Source: Methylomonas fluvii
GTDB taxonomy: Bacteria; Pseudomonadota; Gammaproteobacteria; Methylococcales; Methylomonadaceae
NCBI RefSeq assembly: GCF_014850975.1
Contig: NZ_JACXST010000002.1
Location: 1,302,001 to 1,366,000, forward strand
DNA: 64,000 nucleotides
Direction of reading: 5' to 3'
The notes under the pieces were generated by a model. That model was given only the letters and a program-made list of their open reading frames with translations, was not told the origin of the DNA and ran no database searches. A program made the position numbers and the translations under genes. Shown here in pieces: positions 52,174-61,713 of this stretch (its first letter is position 1; each line of letters begins with the position of its first letter).

Positions 52174-52841
52174 GGATTGTTCCCCATTTTCACTTACGTT
52201 AACAAACGGCTATCCTTTAGCCACCTTATACTCCGAAGCCGATATTGCATAACAACATCAGCTTTAGCAGAGTTCTGTCCGCTTACAAGGAGTCTTTAAC
52301 TCTCGTAAGCCGCTATTGCCGAATATTCGTTGATCGCTGGGCAATAGCTCAAAATGGTTAATCCCTGAAACAGAGATCAAGTTCAATAGATGAATTAATA
52401 TATTCAAACGACTTTACTGAAACGGCGCTTTTTACAAAGCCATGGCAACCACTTGAATAACTAGGCTAAATGGCGCATACCCCTCCGGCTTTCTCCCGAG
52501 ACTTATCCCTATTCAACGGCATAAACCACTGAATGCAAGCCCCGCTACCCACCATCAATCACTCCCAACTCTACCGCGCAATATAATGCGCCACAATCCA
52601 TTGCTAAGACAGAAACGCCCGTCACCTCTATGAGAGGTCGTGCATCTGCGGGACAAATCGGTTGTTCAAGACTAAAAACTGGAATTAGAAATTGGGTATG
52701 CCGAGATTCTACAGCCGGCAACTTAATCCTTTATTAACAAAATATTAAGTTTTGATTAAAGCCTTTAACTAAGTAAAAACATATAACCGATTTAAAAACA
52801 TAGGTTAAGCTGATGTCGTTTAGAACTTACCTTAGCCAGCG
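52174..52841. other. Intergenic region between the PEP-CTERM gene and IS remnants
   Basis: This 668-base stretch has no convincing gene on either strand. It holds the upstream region of the PEP-CTERM gene and the junction to the mobile-element cluster. A/T content rises near 52680-52810. I see no clear repeat, tRNA or attachment site. Confidence 0.5.
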
Positions 52842-53035
52842 ATGTTGCCACCGTTTGAATTGAGCGAAGCAGAATGCATGACACTCCAAGAGTTAGCCGA
52901 GCATCACCCGTACCCCGACTTTCGTCGCCGAGCGTTGGGCTTGCTTGCGCTGGCCAAAGGCCACGCGTTCGCGGTGGTTGCCGACATACTCGGTGTCACG
53001 TTGCCTACCCCTTACAACTGGGCCAAGGCGTGGCG

Positions 53036-54445
53036 GAGTTATAACTAAATCTGGAGTACAGCCGGACTTGAAGAAAGGTGGCGCCCTCTGCTGAAATGAG
53101 ATTGTCGAGATCGAATACCAGCAAAATGAGAGACGCCATGAGTAAAGATAATGCAAAAGAGTGGGATAGCGCTAGTGCGCTCAACGACCCTTTGACAGAT
53201 TTGTTGAAGATGGGCGCTAAGGCCTTGATCCAACAGGCCGTTGAGGCGGAGTTACAAGCGTTTCTGGGCGAATATGCCAAGGTGACCGATTTACGGGGCC
53301 GACAAACGGTGGTGCGTAATGGCTATTTGCCGGAGCGGGAAATCGTGACGGGTGTGGGTAACGTGACGGTCAAAATCCCCAAGGTTCGAGATCGTTCTGG
53401 CGGCGGGGTCAAGTTCAACTCGTCGCTAGTGCCGCCGTATGTTCGCAAGGCCAAGCGGGTGGAAGCGGCATTGCCCTGGCTGTATTTGCGCGGTATATCG
53501 ACGGGTGACATGCAGGACGCCTTGTCGGTCCTGCTGGGCACAGAGGCGAAAGGCTTGTCGCCAGCGGTGGTCAGTCGTTTGAAAGCGCAATGGGCCGAGG
53601 ATTATCAAGCCTGGCATCGGCGGGATTTGTCGAATCAGCGCTATGTGTATGTGTGGGCCGACGGTATTTATTCGACCCTGCGCGGCGAAGATGACCGCTT
53701 GTGTCTGTTGGTGATCATTGGTGTCAATGAGCACGGTGAAAAGCGGCTTTTGGCGCTCTCGGATGGCTATCGAGAATCCAAGGCATCCTGGCTGAGCGTG
53801 TTGCAAGATTTGCAGACTCGCGGTTTACAGGACGCGCCGAAACTGGCCACCGGCGATGGGGCTCTGGGTTTCTGGGCGGCGGTGAATGAAACCTGGCCGC
53901 AGACACGGACGCAACGCTGCTGGGTGCATAAAACGGCGAATGTGCTGGCTGCATTACCGGATTCGATTCAGGCTAAAGCCAAGGCTGGCTTGAAAAATAT
54001 CTGGCTGGCAGAAACCAAAGACCATGCCAGCAAAGCCTTTGACAGCTTCCGGCGTGACTTTGAGGCCAAATACCCCAAAGCGGTCAATATTCTGGAAAAA
54101 GACCGTGAATCGTTACTGGCGTTTTACGATTTTCCCGCTGAACACTGGGTACACATCCGCACCACCAATCCGATCGAATCGAGCTTTGCGACCATTCGCC
54201 ATCGGACAACGCGGACCAAGAACTGCGTGTCACGGCATTCGCTGCTAGGCCTAGTGTTCCAGTTGGCACTGACCGCCGAAAAAAGTTGGCGCAAGATACG
54301 CGGATTTAAACAACTACCGGATGTGATCAACGGCATTCGATTTCAGGATGGCATTGCTGTCATTACTGAGTCGGATAAAGCCGCAGAAAATCAGCAGATC
54401 GCCGCCTGATTCAATTTGCCTATACACCAGATTTGACTATTTCTC
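53036..54445 (+). mobile_element. IS256-family insertion sequence (apparently intact)
   Basis: The 1,410-base element starts GAGTTATAAC and ends TATTTCTC, with imperfect inverted repeats of about 26 bases sharing AAATCTGG. It is flanked by the 9-bp direct repeat GGCGTGGCG (53027-53035 and 54446-54454), a target duplication. The insertion lies inside an IS630-type transposase gene. A 274-base copy of its right end occurs at 61440-61713. Confidence 0.93.
53138..54409 (+). CDS. IS256-family transposase
   Basis: The 423-residue Mutator/IS256-type transposase starts MSKDNAKEWDSAS, preceded by GAGAG; ATG codons at 53078 and 53126 are in frame. It has the catalytic DDE positions in VWADGIYSTLRGEDD, LATGDGALGFW and TTNPIESSFATIRHR. 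No frameshift or stop is visible, so it may be active. Its coding sequence and target duplication suggest it is one of the younger insertions in this cluster. Confidence 0.92.
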   Translation: MSKDNAKEWDSASALNDPLTDLLKMGAKALIQQAVEAELQAFLGEYAKVTDLRGRQTVVRNGYLPEREIVTGVGNVTVKIPKVRDRSGGGVKFNSSLVPPYVRKAKRVEAALPWLYLRGISTGDMQDALSVLLGTEAKGLSPAVVSRLKAQWAEDYQAWHRRDLSNQRYVYVWADGIYSTLRGEDDRLCLLVIIGVNEHGEKRLLALSDGYRESKASWLSVLQDLQTRGLQDAPKLATGDGALGFWAAVNETWPQTRTQRCWVHKTANVLAALPDSIQAKAKAGLKNIWLAETKDHASKAFDSFRRDFEAKYPKAVNILEKDRESLLAFYDFPAEHWVHIRTTNPIESSFATIRHRTTRTKNCVSRHSLLGLVFQLALTAEKSWRKIRGFKQLPDVINGIRFQDGIAVITESDKAAENQQIAA

Positions 54446-55057
54446 GGCGTGGCGGAACCAAGGTGTAGTCGGCCTGTTAAGCGGTCACCAAGGCGGCGCC
54501 CCAATCAAACTTCGCTCGGAATGGCTCGACACCGCCGAGCGCATTGCGCGCGAATCGCCCTGTACCTTGGCCGAAATCGACCGGCAGTTGCGAGAAATCC
54601 ATCCCGATGCAGTGACCTTCAGTCTCGATGCCTTGGCACGCCATCTGAAAAAGCGCGGCTTGTCGTTTACTCGTACCCGGTTATCACTGAAAAAAAACGC
54701 GACCCCGAACACTTCGATGCCACGCAAGACAACCTGAAACGCTTGCAAGCAGCCGCACTCGCTGATCAATTGAGCCTGTTCTATCTGGACGAAAGCGGTT
54801 TTTCCACGATTCCCAATGTGCAAAGAGCGTGGGCGCCCAAAGGCAAACCGCATGTGGCCGATGCCAGTTCGTGCAGACAGCGCGTCAATGTGATTGGCGC
54901 CTTGGAATTTAACACCGGTCGTCTTTGGTATGACTTACACGGCCAAGCCGTCAAACGACCACACGTCACTGAATTGATTGACCGGATTGCTCGGCGCGAA
55001 CAACGCATGCCTCTGACCGGAAAATTTCAAGCTAGTTGTCGCCTCACGGTGAAAATC

Positions 55058-56157
55058 TTAAGCAGCTATTTTCTCCTGGTTATTAATCTCCTGGGTGGTT
55101 TTGTTTTGGGGTTCGGCATGATCGGGATTTAATTTCACGGTATGGACTCTGTTCCAATTCCGAGTGTTTTGGCACCATCGTCGCGGATTTTGGCGGCGGG
55201 CGTCTTCATAGAGCGATTTGCGTTGATTCAATAGCGCCTCGTCCAATCCAGCATGGCGTTGGGCCGGCGTCACAAAGCCAATGGCGCTATGTCGGTGTTC
55301 GTGGTTATACCAATGTACCAAGTCAGCTACCCACTGCCGGGCGCGGGTGAGATCAGCAAACGGTTTCAACGGGTATGGCGGCCGATATTTCAAGGTTTTG
55401 AACAGCGATTCCGAAAACGGATTGTCGTTACTCACCGCCGGGCGACTCAGCGAGGGCATGACGCCGAGCTGTTGCAGTGTGGCCAGCATGGTGGCACCTT
55501 TCACTTGTGCCCTGTGGGTATGGGGCTACCGTTATCGGAATGTAGGGTGACTTGCCCAGGTTGTAGGTGTTGGCGCTCAACAATATCCCGCAACAGCTCA
55601 CTAGCATAGTGGCTGCTTTCTTCTTCAAACACCTGCCATCCGACGATCTGACGACTGAAAATATCGAGGAATAGGTAGAGGTAGTAGAACTGGCCTTTGA
55701 TGGCCGTCGGCAGATAGGTAATATCCCAGCTGTAAAGCTGATTGGGCGCGGTGGCGCTCAAGGCCTTGGGCTTGGTGCGCGACTGACTAGGGCGTTCACT
55801 GCGGCGGTGTTTCAGTTGCTGGGCGGCTTTCAGGATGCGGTAGAACGTCGATTCGGACGCCAGATAAATACCTTGGTCGGCTAGGCGTGGGACAATCTGA
55901 CTCGGCGGACAATCCGCAAACTCAGCGGAATTGGCCACCGCCAAGACTTCGGCGCGCTCAGATTCCGTTAGCGCGTGCGTCGGTGAGTATTGACGCTGCG
56001 ATCGTCGATCTTCAGCCTGGGTTTCACCGACTTGCCAGCGCTGCAAGGTGCGCGAACTCAGACCCAGTACGGCACAGGCTTGGTCTTGGCGGGCACCGGC
56101 GGTTATCGCTTCGGTAGTAGCATCAATCAGATTTTGGCGCTGTTGCACAGAGGTCAT
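55058..56157 (-). pseudogene. IS3-family orfB (integrase-type transposase), broken
   Basis: From MTSVQQRQNLID the frame encodes an rve-type integrase with WDITYLP and LHSDNGSP. It then meets a 17-base insertion TACCCACAGGGCACAAG (minus strand, 55504-55520) that shifts the frame and stops. Removing it would join ...NGSP directly to MKGATMLATLQQLG and on to PFSESLFKTLKYRP, which holds the catalytic glutamate. The gene is therefore inactive. Confidence 0.88.
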
Positions 56158-56677
56158 TCGACCTCTCCCCCCAACAGCGCCCGGACCTTTTCTTGTGCCC
56201 TGTGGGTATTTGCAGGATCAGCAAGGCAGCGGCTTCAGCCAGGGCTTTGTCCTTACGGTTCAGTTCGCGCTCCAGACGTTGATTCTCGGCTTTCAGGCCG
56301 CGCAGCATCAGACTGTCATCGCCACCTGAACGCGGTCGAGCGGCAGCGCAAAAATCGCTTCGCCACTGGACGAGTTGATGCGCAAATAGCCCGCGTTGCC
56401 GACACCAGGCATTCAGCGCCTCACCGCTCAAACTATGGCTTTCCTGGAGGGCCAGCAAACGTTCTTCGGGCCGCCAATCTTGAGGCCACTGGGCGGACTT
56501 GGCTGTGACAGGACGGTGATCGGTCGAGGAGGTGTGGCTCATCCAGGTTTTTAGGGTATGTATGCTCAGGTTTCATTCATCGGCAACCGTTTGAATGGAT
56601 CGGTTGCCCCGGCTGTAGACTTTCGCCAACGCTTGGTCTTTGAATGCATCAGAATACTGCTTTTTGGAACGGCTCAT
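56123..56677 (-). pseudogene. IS3-family orfA, broken
   Basis: A frame starting MSRSKKQYSDAFKDQAL at 56677 encodes an orfA-type helix-turn-helix. It has a TGA at codon 35 (56575-56573), inside VADE-stop-NLSIHTLKTW. The frame then continues through RLERELNRKDKALAEA. Near its end, a 17-base insertion (56192-56208) identical to the one in orfB splits a run of seven A residues. That run was probably the -1 frameshift site joining orfA to orfB. Confidence 0.82.
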
Positions 56678-56724
56678 GGTTCATCTCAAATTTCAAAAGG
56701 AATGGAAATTTGAGGCGACAACTA

Positions 56725-57753
56725 TTCTGACTCAGGGGGGGCCATGGGTTCCAGTTTTTTATAGTCACCCGTTTCCAGCGCTAAATCACGTTTGCCGGTG
56801 CGCTTCAGATTGTGGTGGGTCAAGATGACCTTGGATAAATCAATCCCTTCGCGTTCCCGACCAAACTCCAGCAGCGGCAGTAAGCGCCTGTAAAAGATGA
56901 AGCGCTTTTCGATGGCGGTGTTGCCGTAATCGAAGATTTGCGATAGGAAGGCATACATCCGCTGGAAGGCGGACATGTCATGCTTGAACAGCATGAGGGC
57001 GTCCAGTTCGTTCTGCGCGTCTGCCGCCGCTTTGCCGTCGTCCTTGGCCTTGGCACTATTCAGCTTGTCCTGTGCCGCTTTGTAACGCAGCAACAGCCGA
57101 GACACGACCGACTCCAGTGCGCCAGCCAATTCGCTTTGCTTGGCATGGGGATTAAACTCGACCTCCACCACGCGGTTGACTTCAAACTCGTCATAAAAGC
57201 CGGCCGCATCTAGCTTCATGCGTAAATCGAATACCAAATGCGGGTCAGTCACATTCGAGAGTTCAGCGGTTTCATAATAGGTTTTAAAGGCGGCGAGAAT
57301 AATGTCTTCCGGATCGTTGACGAAGTCCACGACATAGGTGGTGTCTTTGCCCTGATGGGCACGATTGAGGCGGGATAGCGTCTGCACGGCGGCAATACCG
57401 GCCAGCCGTTTGTCCACATACATACCGCACAGCAAGGGTTGGTCGAAGCCGGTCTGAAACTTATTGGCGACCAAAAGAATTTGATAGTCGTCGGTGTTGA
57501 ACGCCTCGCAGATGTCTTGCCCTTTCAGGCTTGGGTTCATGGTTTTACTGGTTTCGCTGAACGGGTCTGCGCCGGATTGTGGGTCGTTCACTTCGCCGGA
57601 AAAGGCTACCAGTGTGCCAATTTTGTAGCCGTTTTCTTTAATGTATTTATCAATCGCCAAGCGCCAGCGCACCGCTTCCAAGCGGCTGCCGACCACCACC
57701 ATCGCCTTGCCTTTGCCATTCAACAACGGGGCGACGTTCTCGCGAAAATGCTC
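56725..57753 (-). pseudogene. hsdR: Type I restriction endonuclease HsdR fragment
   Basis: About 340 residues of the helicase-to-C-terminal part of HsdR remain in one frame, including GKAMVVVGSR, LLVANKFQTGFDQPLL and LAGIAAVQTLSRLNR (helicase motifs V/VI) and ILTHHNLKR. The N-terminal nuclease and Walker motifs are missing, cut by IS66 at 57754. The C terminus is cut by IS3 element A at 56724, whose inverted repeat supplies the TAG stop. No hsdM or hsdS is in the window. It is a non-functional relic of a restriction system. Confidence 0.9.
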
Positions 57754-57805
57754 GTAAGCGATCTATAGACAGCGTCTATATCACTTGCTCGAAAGGAGCG
57801 AAGAT

Positions 57806-57833
57806 AGTGTCCACTTATAATCAGGTGGACACT
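57806..57833 (+). promoter_or_regulatory. Palindrome with -10-like box before tnpA
   Basis: A perfect 9-bp inverted repeat, AGTGTCCAC (57806-57814) and GTGGACACT (57825-57833), encloses TATAAT (57816-57821). It ends one base before the tnpA ATG. It could be an operator overlapping a promoter, or a hairpin that sequesters the start. This is seen directly; its function is inferred. Confidence 0.45.
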
Positions 57834-57834
57834 T

Positions 57835-58245
57835 ATGAAGGAGCACACTACTCGCCGCTTATCGCGCCCATTGATTGCAGGACAAGGGCGAGATGGCCGA
57901 TGTCTTTATGATCCGGAAGCCAAACGGGAGTTGGTTCGAATCTGTTTGCAACGCGGACTATCAGTTGCCAAGGTCGCGCTGGAACACGGTATCAATGCCA
58001 ATCTGCTGCGTAAATGGATAGGCTTATACCCAGAACCAGGCGCCTCTGTCCGGAACGGCGCATTAGCGTTGCCGACTTTTGCGCCCGTTTTAGCGCTGGG
58101 CGCGGAGCAGCCGGCTAAGCCAGCGCTAAACGTAAGCTTACCCAACGGCATCAGGCTTGAACTGCCGTCTGTCGCATTGAGCGATCTGCCGTTAATTTTG
58201 CACACGTTGGCCGAGCTGCCATGTTCCGTTTCGACGCGGGATTAA
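57835..58245 (+). CDS. IS66-family accessory protein TnpA
   Basis: The 136-residue protein contains a helix-turn-helix typical of IS66 TnpA (YDPEAKRELVRICLQRGLSV, then HGINANLLRKWI). It is a DNA-binding accessory protein of the transposition complex. Its end overlaps the start of tnpB at 58221. It is intact. Confidence 0.88.
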   Translation: MKEHTTRRLSRPLIAGQGRDGRCLYDPEAKRELVRICLQRGLSVAKVALEHGINANLLRKWIGLYPEPGASVRNGALALPTFAPVLALGAEQPAKPALNVSLPNGIRLELPSVALSDLPLILHTLAELPCSVSTRD

Positions 58246-58295
58246 AAGTCTACCTGGGTAATCCCCCCATTTTGAGCAGAGTCTAAAAGTAGAGG

Positions 58296-59126
58296 TTAAG
58301 CGGCGAGTGCCGACTTTTGTTTTGGAGTGATGCCGCCAATAGCCATGTTGGGCCGTTCATGATTGTAGATCCATAACCAGTGCGCCGCAAAATCTTGAAC
58401 CTGCCCGATCGATTCAAATAGGTATTGGGCAAGCCATTCGTAACGCACCGTTCGGTTGTAACGTTCAACGTAGGCATTCTGTTGCGGCTTGCCCGGTTGG
58501 ATATAGTTAATCTGGATACCCTGTTGCTCGGCCCAGGTTTTTAGAGTCTCGCTGATATATTCCGGTCCATTGTCACAGCGAATGGCGTCAGGCTTTCCAC
58601 GCCACTCGATGATGCGATCCAATGTGCGGGTGACCCGCACAGCCGGTAACGAGAAATCCACTTCAATGCCTAAACCTTCCCGATTAAAGTCATCAATGAC
58701 GTTGAGCAAACGGAAAGCCCGCCCGTCAGCCAGTTGATCATGCATGAAATCCATCGACCACACGGCATTGATGTGATCCGGGACCGTCAAGGGTTGCGGG
58801 GTTTCCCGTACCAAGCGCTTCTTGGGCTTGATGCGCAGGTTGAGTGCCAGGTCCCGGTAAATCCGATAGACCCGTTTGTGATTCCAACGAAAGCCTTTCA
58901 CGTTGCGCAAATATAAAAAACATAATCCAAATCCCCAGGTACGGTGCGTGGCGGTCAGGCGTAGCAGCCAGTCGGCAATTTCGGCGTTTTCAGTCGAGCG
59001 CTTTGACCGATAGCGATAACCGCTCGGGCTGATGCCTAAAGCCGCACACACCAACCGAAGACTGGCCCGCTTGGCCTGAATCAGGGGTTGCGCCATCTCG
59101 CGGAGGCAAGATGGCGTTAGGCCTTT
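58296..59126 (-). CDS. IS3-family orfB (integrase-type transposase)
   Basis: The frame encodes the catalytic rve domain, with DDE residues in [22 protein letters not shown] and NAYVERYNR. It has no good start of its own. It would be made as an OrfAB fusion by -1 slippage at AAAAAAAG near 59124-59130, changing LEKKA-stop to [10 protein letters not shown]. No stop or shift breaks it, so it may be functional. Confidence 0.9.
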   Translation of the reverse strand, partial: KGLTPSCLREMAQPLIQAKRASLRLVCAALGISPSGYRYRSKRSTENAEIADWLLRLTATHRTWGFGLCFLYLRNVKGFRWNHKRVYRIYRDLALNLRIKPKKRLVRETPQPLTVPDHINAVWSMDFMHDQLADGRAFRLLNVIDDFNREGLGIEVDFSLPAVRVTRTLDRIIEWRGKPDAIRCDNGPEYISETLKTWAEQQGIQINYIQPGKPQQNAYVERYNRTVRYEWLAQYLFESIGQVQDFAAHWLWIYNHERPNMAIGGITPKQKSALAA

Positions 59127-59383
59127 TTTTCCAGGGCTTCCTTGATGATTTCGGCCTTCAGCCGTTCTTCGGCATACATTTTCTTCAGCCGCCGGTTTTC
59201 GTCTTCCAACTCTTTTAGGCGAGCCATCAGGGACGCATCCATGCCGCCATATTTGGAGCGCCATTTGTAAAACGTGGCAGAGCTAACGCCGTGTTCACGA
59301 CAGATCTCCGGTACGGGCGTGCCGGCTTCCGCTTGCTTCAATATCGCCAGAATCTGGCTGTCACTAAATCGTGAGGTCTTCAT
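59117..59383 (-). CDS. IS3-family orfA
   Basis: The 88-residue protein starts [20 protein letters not shown] and has a helix-turn-helix ([20 protein letters not shown]) followed by a leucine-zipper-like coiled coil ([16 protein letters not shown]). It binds the element ends and is fused to OrfB by frameshifting at its 3' end. Confidence 0.92.
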   Translation of the reverse strand: MKTSRFSDSQILAILKQAEAGTPVPEICREHGVSSATFYKWRSKYGGMDASLMARLKELEDENRRLKKMYAEERLKAEIIKEALEKKA

Positions 59384-59800
59384 GTAAAACTTCCTTCGTC
59401 TGTTACGAGAAAATTCTACTTTTAAACGCTGCTTTTTCAGGGGGATTACCCCTGCACCGGGAGCCGGTGGACGGTCGCAAGGCGATCAATGGTTTGGTTG
59501 TGCTGGTTGAGCAGGCATTGGGCTTGAACCCCTTCGAGCCGGCCATCTATGTATTCAGCAATCGGCGTCGGGATCGGATCAAATTGTTGTTGTGGGACCG
59601 TACGGGTTTCTGGCTGATGATCAAGCGACTGGAAGCCGATCGATTCTGCTGGCCGAAAGACGCGGCCGTGGTGACCTTGACGGTAGAACAACTCCATGGG
59701 TTGTTAGCCGGTATTGACCTGGCTGCGATGCAGCCGCATCCGGTGCGGATCTATACAAAAACCAGCTGAAACAATGACTTAAATCGCGTAAAATAGTGGC

Positions 59801-61387
59801 ATGACGACCACCATCACGCTGTCCACCGAAGACTATCAAGCCTTGTTAACGGACAAGCAAGCCTTAGTGCTTGAACATCAGCGGCTGGCGAATCAATTGC
59901 GCTTGGTGACGGTCGAGCGTGATCTGTTGAAAGAACGCGTGGATGCTTTTCTGCATCGTCTGTATGCCGCCAAATCCGAGGCGCGGAGCAATCCCGCTCA
60001 GCGTGATCTCTTCCTGAACGAAGCCGAAGCGTTGGCGCCGAACGCCGCGCCAATCGCTGAGGAAAGCACGCCCGAAGCGGTTGAGGTGGCCTGTCACAGC
60101 CGCAAGAAACGCGGCCGCAAGCCGCTCGATCCGCTTCTGCCGCGCGAGATTGTGCGCCATGAACTGCCGGAAGCCGAACGCGTCTGCGCGCATGACGGCC
60201 ATACGTTGGTGGAAATCGGCGCGGACATCAGCGAGCAACTCGACATCGTGCCGCAACAGGTGCGGGTGATTCAGCATCAGCGCATCAAATATGCCTGCCC
60301 CTGCTGCGACAACAGCATTCGGGTGACGCCGGCACCGGCGCGCGTCATTCCCAAAGGTTTATTGACCGAAACGGCCTTGGCCTGGATCGTCACCGCCAAA
60401 TACCAAGATGGTCTGCCATTGTATCGGCAAGCCGCCTTGCTTAGCCGCTTTGGCGGCGATTTGTCGCGCACCACGCTGGCCGCCAGCATGGTGCGGGTCG
60501 GTCAGGCGGTGCAGCCCATCATCAATCTGCTGCGCGACCATCTGCTGGAAGCCGATCTGATCCTGGGCGACGAAACCGTGGTGCAAGTGCTCAAGGAATC
60601 CGGGCGAGCGGCGCAAACGAAAAGTTATTTGTGGGCACAGATGACCGGTTCCGGGCCGCCAATTCGGCTGTTCAGCTACACGCCCGGTCGTGGCGGAAGT
60701 CATGCGCAACCACTCTATGAAGGCATTAAGCCCGGTACGGTCCTGATGAGCGACGGCTATGAGGTCTATAACGGCATCACAACAGCCCGAGGAATAATCC
60801 ATCTCGGCTGCTGGGCGCATGCGCGCCGCTATTTTGTCGAAGCGGAAGCGGCCATCCCCAAAGCCGCGCGTGGACCGGAATCACTGGCGACAGAGTTTAT
60901 TGCGGCAATCGGTGAACTGTATGCCATTGAAGCCAGGGCGAAAGACCTGAGCGCCGAACAGCGTCGACAACAGCGCCAACAGTTAAGCAAGCCGGTTTTG
61001 GGCAAGATCGAAGGCTTGCTGATACAGCATCTGCATGGGATCATGCCCGGCAGTTTGCTGGGCAAAGCCTTGCATTATCTACCGTCGCAATGGCCGAAGC
61101 TAATCCGCTTTGTTGAAAACGGTCACTGGCCTATTGATAACAACCTCTGCGAAAACGCCATACGCCCGTTTGTGGTGGGACGCCGCAACTGGTTATTCTG
61201 CGACACGGTGGCCGGTGCTCAAGCCAGCGCGAATCTCTACTCACTTATTGAAACCTGCAAAGCGAACGGCATCGCCCCCTACACCTATCTGGTGGCGTTG
61301 TTCCGGCAGTTACCTCTGGCCAAAACCGTCGAAGACTTCGAGACGCTGCTGCCCTGGCAACTCGTCGAACCAAAAACTGCACAATAA
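59801..61387 (+). CDS. IS66-family transposase TnpC
   Basis: The 528-residue transposase has the N-terminal coiled coil and zinc-finger-like CPCC region (YACPCCDNSIRVTP). The catalytic core comprises LILGDETVVQVLKE, MSDGYEVYNG with GCWAHARRYF, and the C-terminal NNLCENAIRPFVVGRRNWLF. It is full length and unbroken. It starts 31 bases after tnpB. It may still supply transposase in trans to related elements. Confidence 0.93.
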   Translation: MTTTITLSTEDYQALLTDKQALVLEHQRLANQLRLVTVERDLLKERVDAFLHRLYAAKSEARSNPAQRDLFLNEAEALAPNAAPIAEESTPEAVEVACHSRKKRGRKPLDPLLPREIVRHELPEAERVCAHDGHTLVEIGADISEQLDIVPQQVRVIQHQRIKYACPCCDNSIRVTPAPARVIPKGLLTETALAWIVTAKYQDGLPLYRQAALLSRFGGDLSRTTLAASMVRVGQAVQPIINLLRDHLLEADLILGDETVVQVLKESGRAAQTKSYLWAQMTGSGPPIRLFSYTPGRGGSHAQPLYEGIKPGTVLMSDGYEVYNGITTARGIIHLGCWAHARRYFVEAEAAIPKAARGPESLATEFIAAIGELYAIEARAKDLSAEQRRQQRQQLSKPVLGKIEGLLIQHLHGIMPGSLLGKALHYLPSQWPKLIRFVENGHWPIDNNLCENAIRPFVVGRRNWLFCDTVAGAQASANLYSLIETCKANGIAPYTYLVALFRQLPLAKTVEDFETLLPWQLVEPKTAQ

Positions 61388-61439
61388 ACTGCTTCCACTT
61401 CGTTTTGAAAATCAATGGCGTGGCTTAAAAGGCGCATAC

Positions 61440-61713
61440 GATCGAATCGAGCTTTGCGACCATTCGCCATCGGACAACGCGGACCAAGAACTGCGTGTCA
61501 CGGAATTCGCTGCTAGGCCTAGTGTTCCAGTTGGCACTGACCGCCGAAAAAAGTTGGCGCAAGATACGCGGATTTAAACAACTACCGGATGTGATCAACG
61601 GCATTCGATTTCAGGATGGCATTGCTGTCATTACTGAGTCGGATAAAGCGGCAGAAAATCAGCAGATCGCCGCCTGATTCAATTTGCCTATACACCAGAT
61701 TTGACTATTTCTC
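61440..61713 (+). mobile_element. IS256-family right-end fragment
   Basis: This 274-base segment matches 54172-54445, the end of the intact IS256 copy, with only two substitutions noticed (GGCATTC to GGAATTC and GCCGCAG to GCGGCAG). It contains the last 75 or so codons of the transposase and the right inverted repeat. Its left part is missing, replaced at 61440 by the IS66 element. Confidence 0.92.

Larger units (their letters stand above)
52842..55032 (+). pseudogene. IS630-family transposase remnant split by IS256
   Basis: The first part (52842-53035) encodes an IS630-type N-terminal helix-turn-helix (ELSEAECMTLQELAEHH to NWAKAWR). After the IS256 insertion the frame resumes at 54446/54455 (NQGVVGLLSGHQGGAP). 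It needs a -1 shift at a run of eight A residues near 54690-54697, likely programmed, to continue as KKKRDPEHFDAT. The catalytic-type LFYLDESGFS is present. The gene is cut at about 55032 by an IS3 element, so the end of the DDE domain is missing. Confidence 0.82.
55033..56724 (-). mobile_element. IS3-family insertion sequence A (dead)
   Basis: The element is bounded by inverted repeats TAGTTGTCGCCTCA (55033-55046) and its complement (56711-56724), about 1,692 bases. It carries orfA and orfB with several lesions. Its flanks do not match: an IS630 remnant lies on the left and hsdR on the right, with no target duplication. A deletion or recombination next to the element is therefore likely. Confidence 0.85.
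58257..59450 (-). mobile_element. IS3-family insertion sequence B (IS407-like group)
   Basis: The 1,194-base element has inverted repeats beginning GGTAATCCCCC at both ends. It is flanked by the 4-bp target duplication CCTG (58253-58256 and 59451-59454). It carries orfA and orfB on the minus strand with a seven-A slippery run between them. It lies inside tnpB of IS66, so it arrived after that element. Confidence 0.93.
58221..59769 (+). pseudogene. IS66-family TnpB interrupted by IS3 element B
   Basis: The reading frame begins MFRFDAGLKVYL, is broken at 58257 by a 1,194-base IS3-family element plus a 4-bp duplication (CCTG), and resumes at 59455 with HREPVDGRKAINGLV and continues to RIYTKTS. 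Joined, it is a normal IS66 Orf2-like protein of about 115 residues. Because tnpB is needed for IS66 transposition, the element is probably immobile. Confidence 0.9.
57754..61439 (+). mobile_element. IS66-family insertion sequence interrupted by an IS3-family element
   Basis: The ends are GTAAGCG (57754) and GCGCATAC (ending 61439), the typical IS66 termini. Without the nested IS3 element and its 4-bp duplication the length is about 2.5 kb, normal for IS66. It holds tnpA, a disrupted tnpB and tnpC. The left flank is hsdR and the right flank is an IS256 tail, with no matching 8-bp duplication, so one side has been rearranged. Confidence 0.88.
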
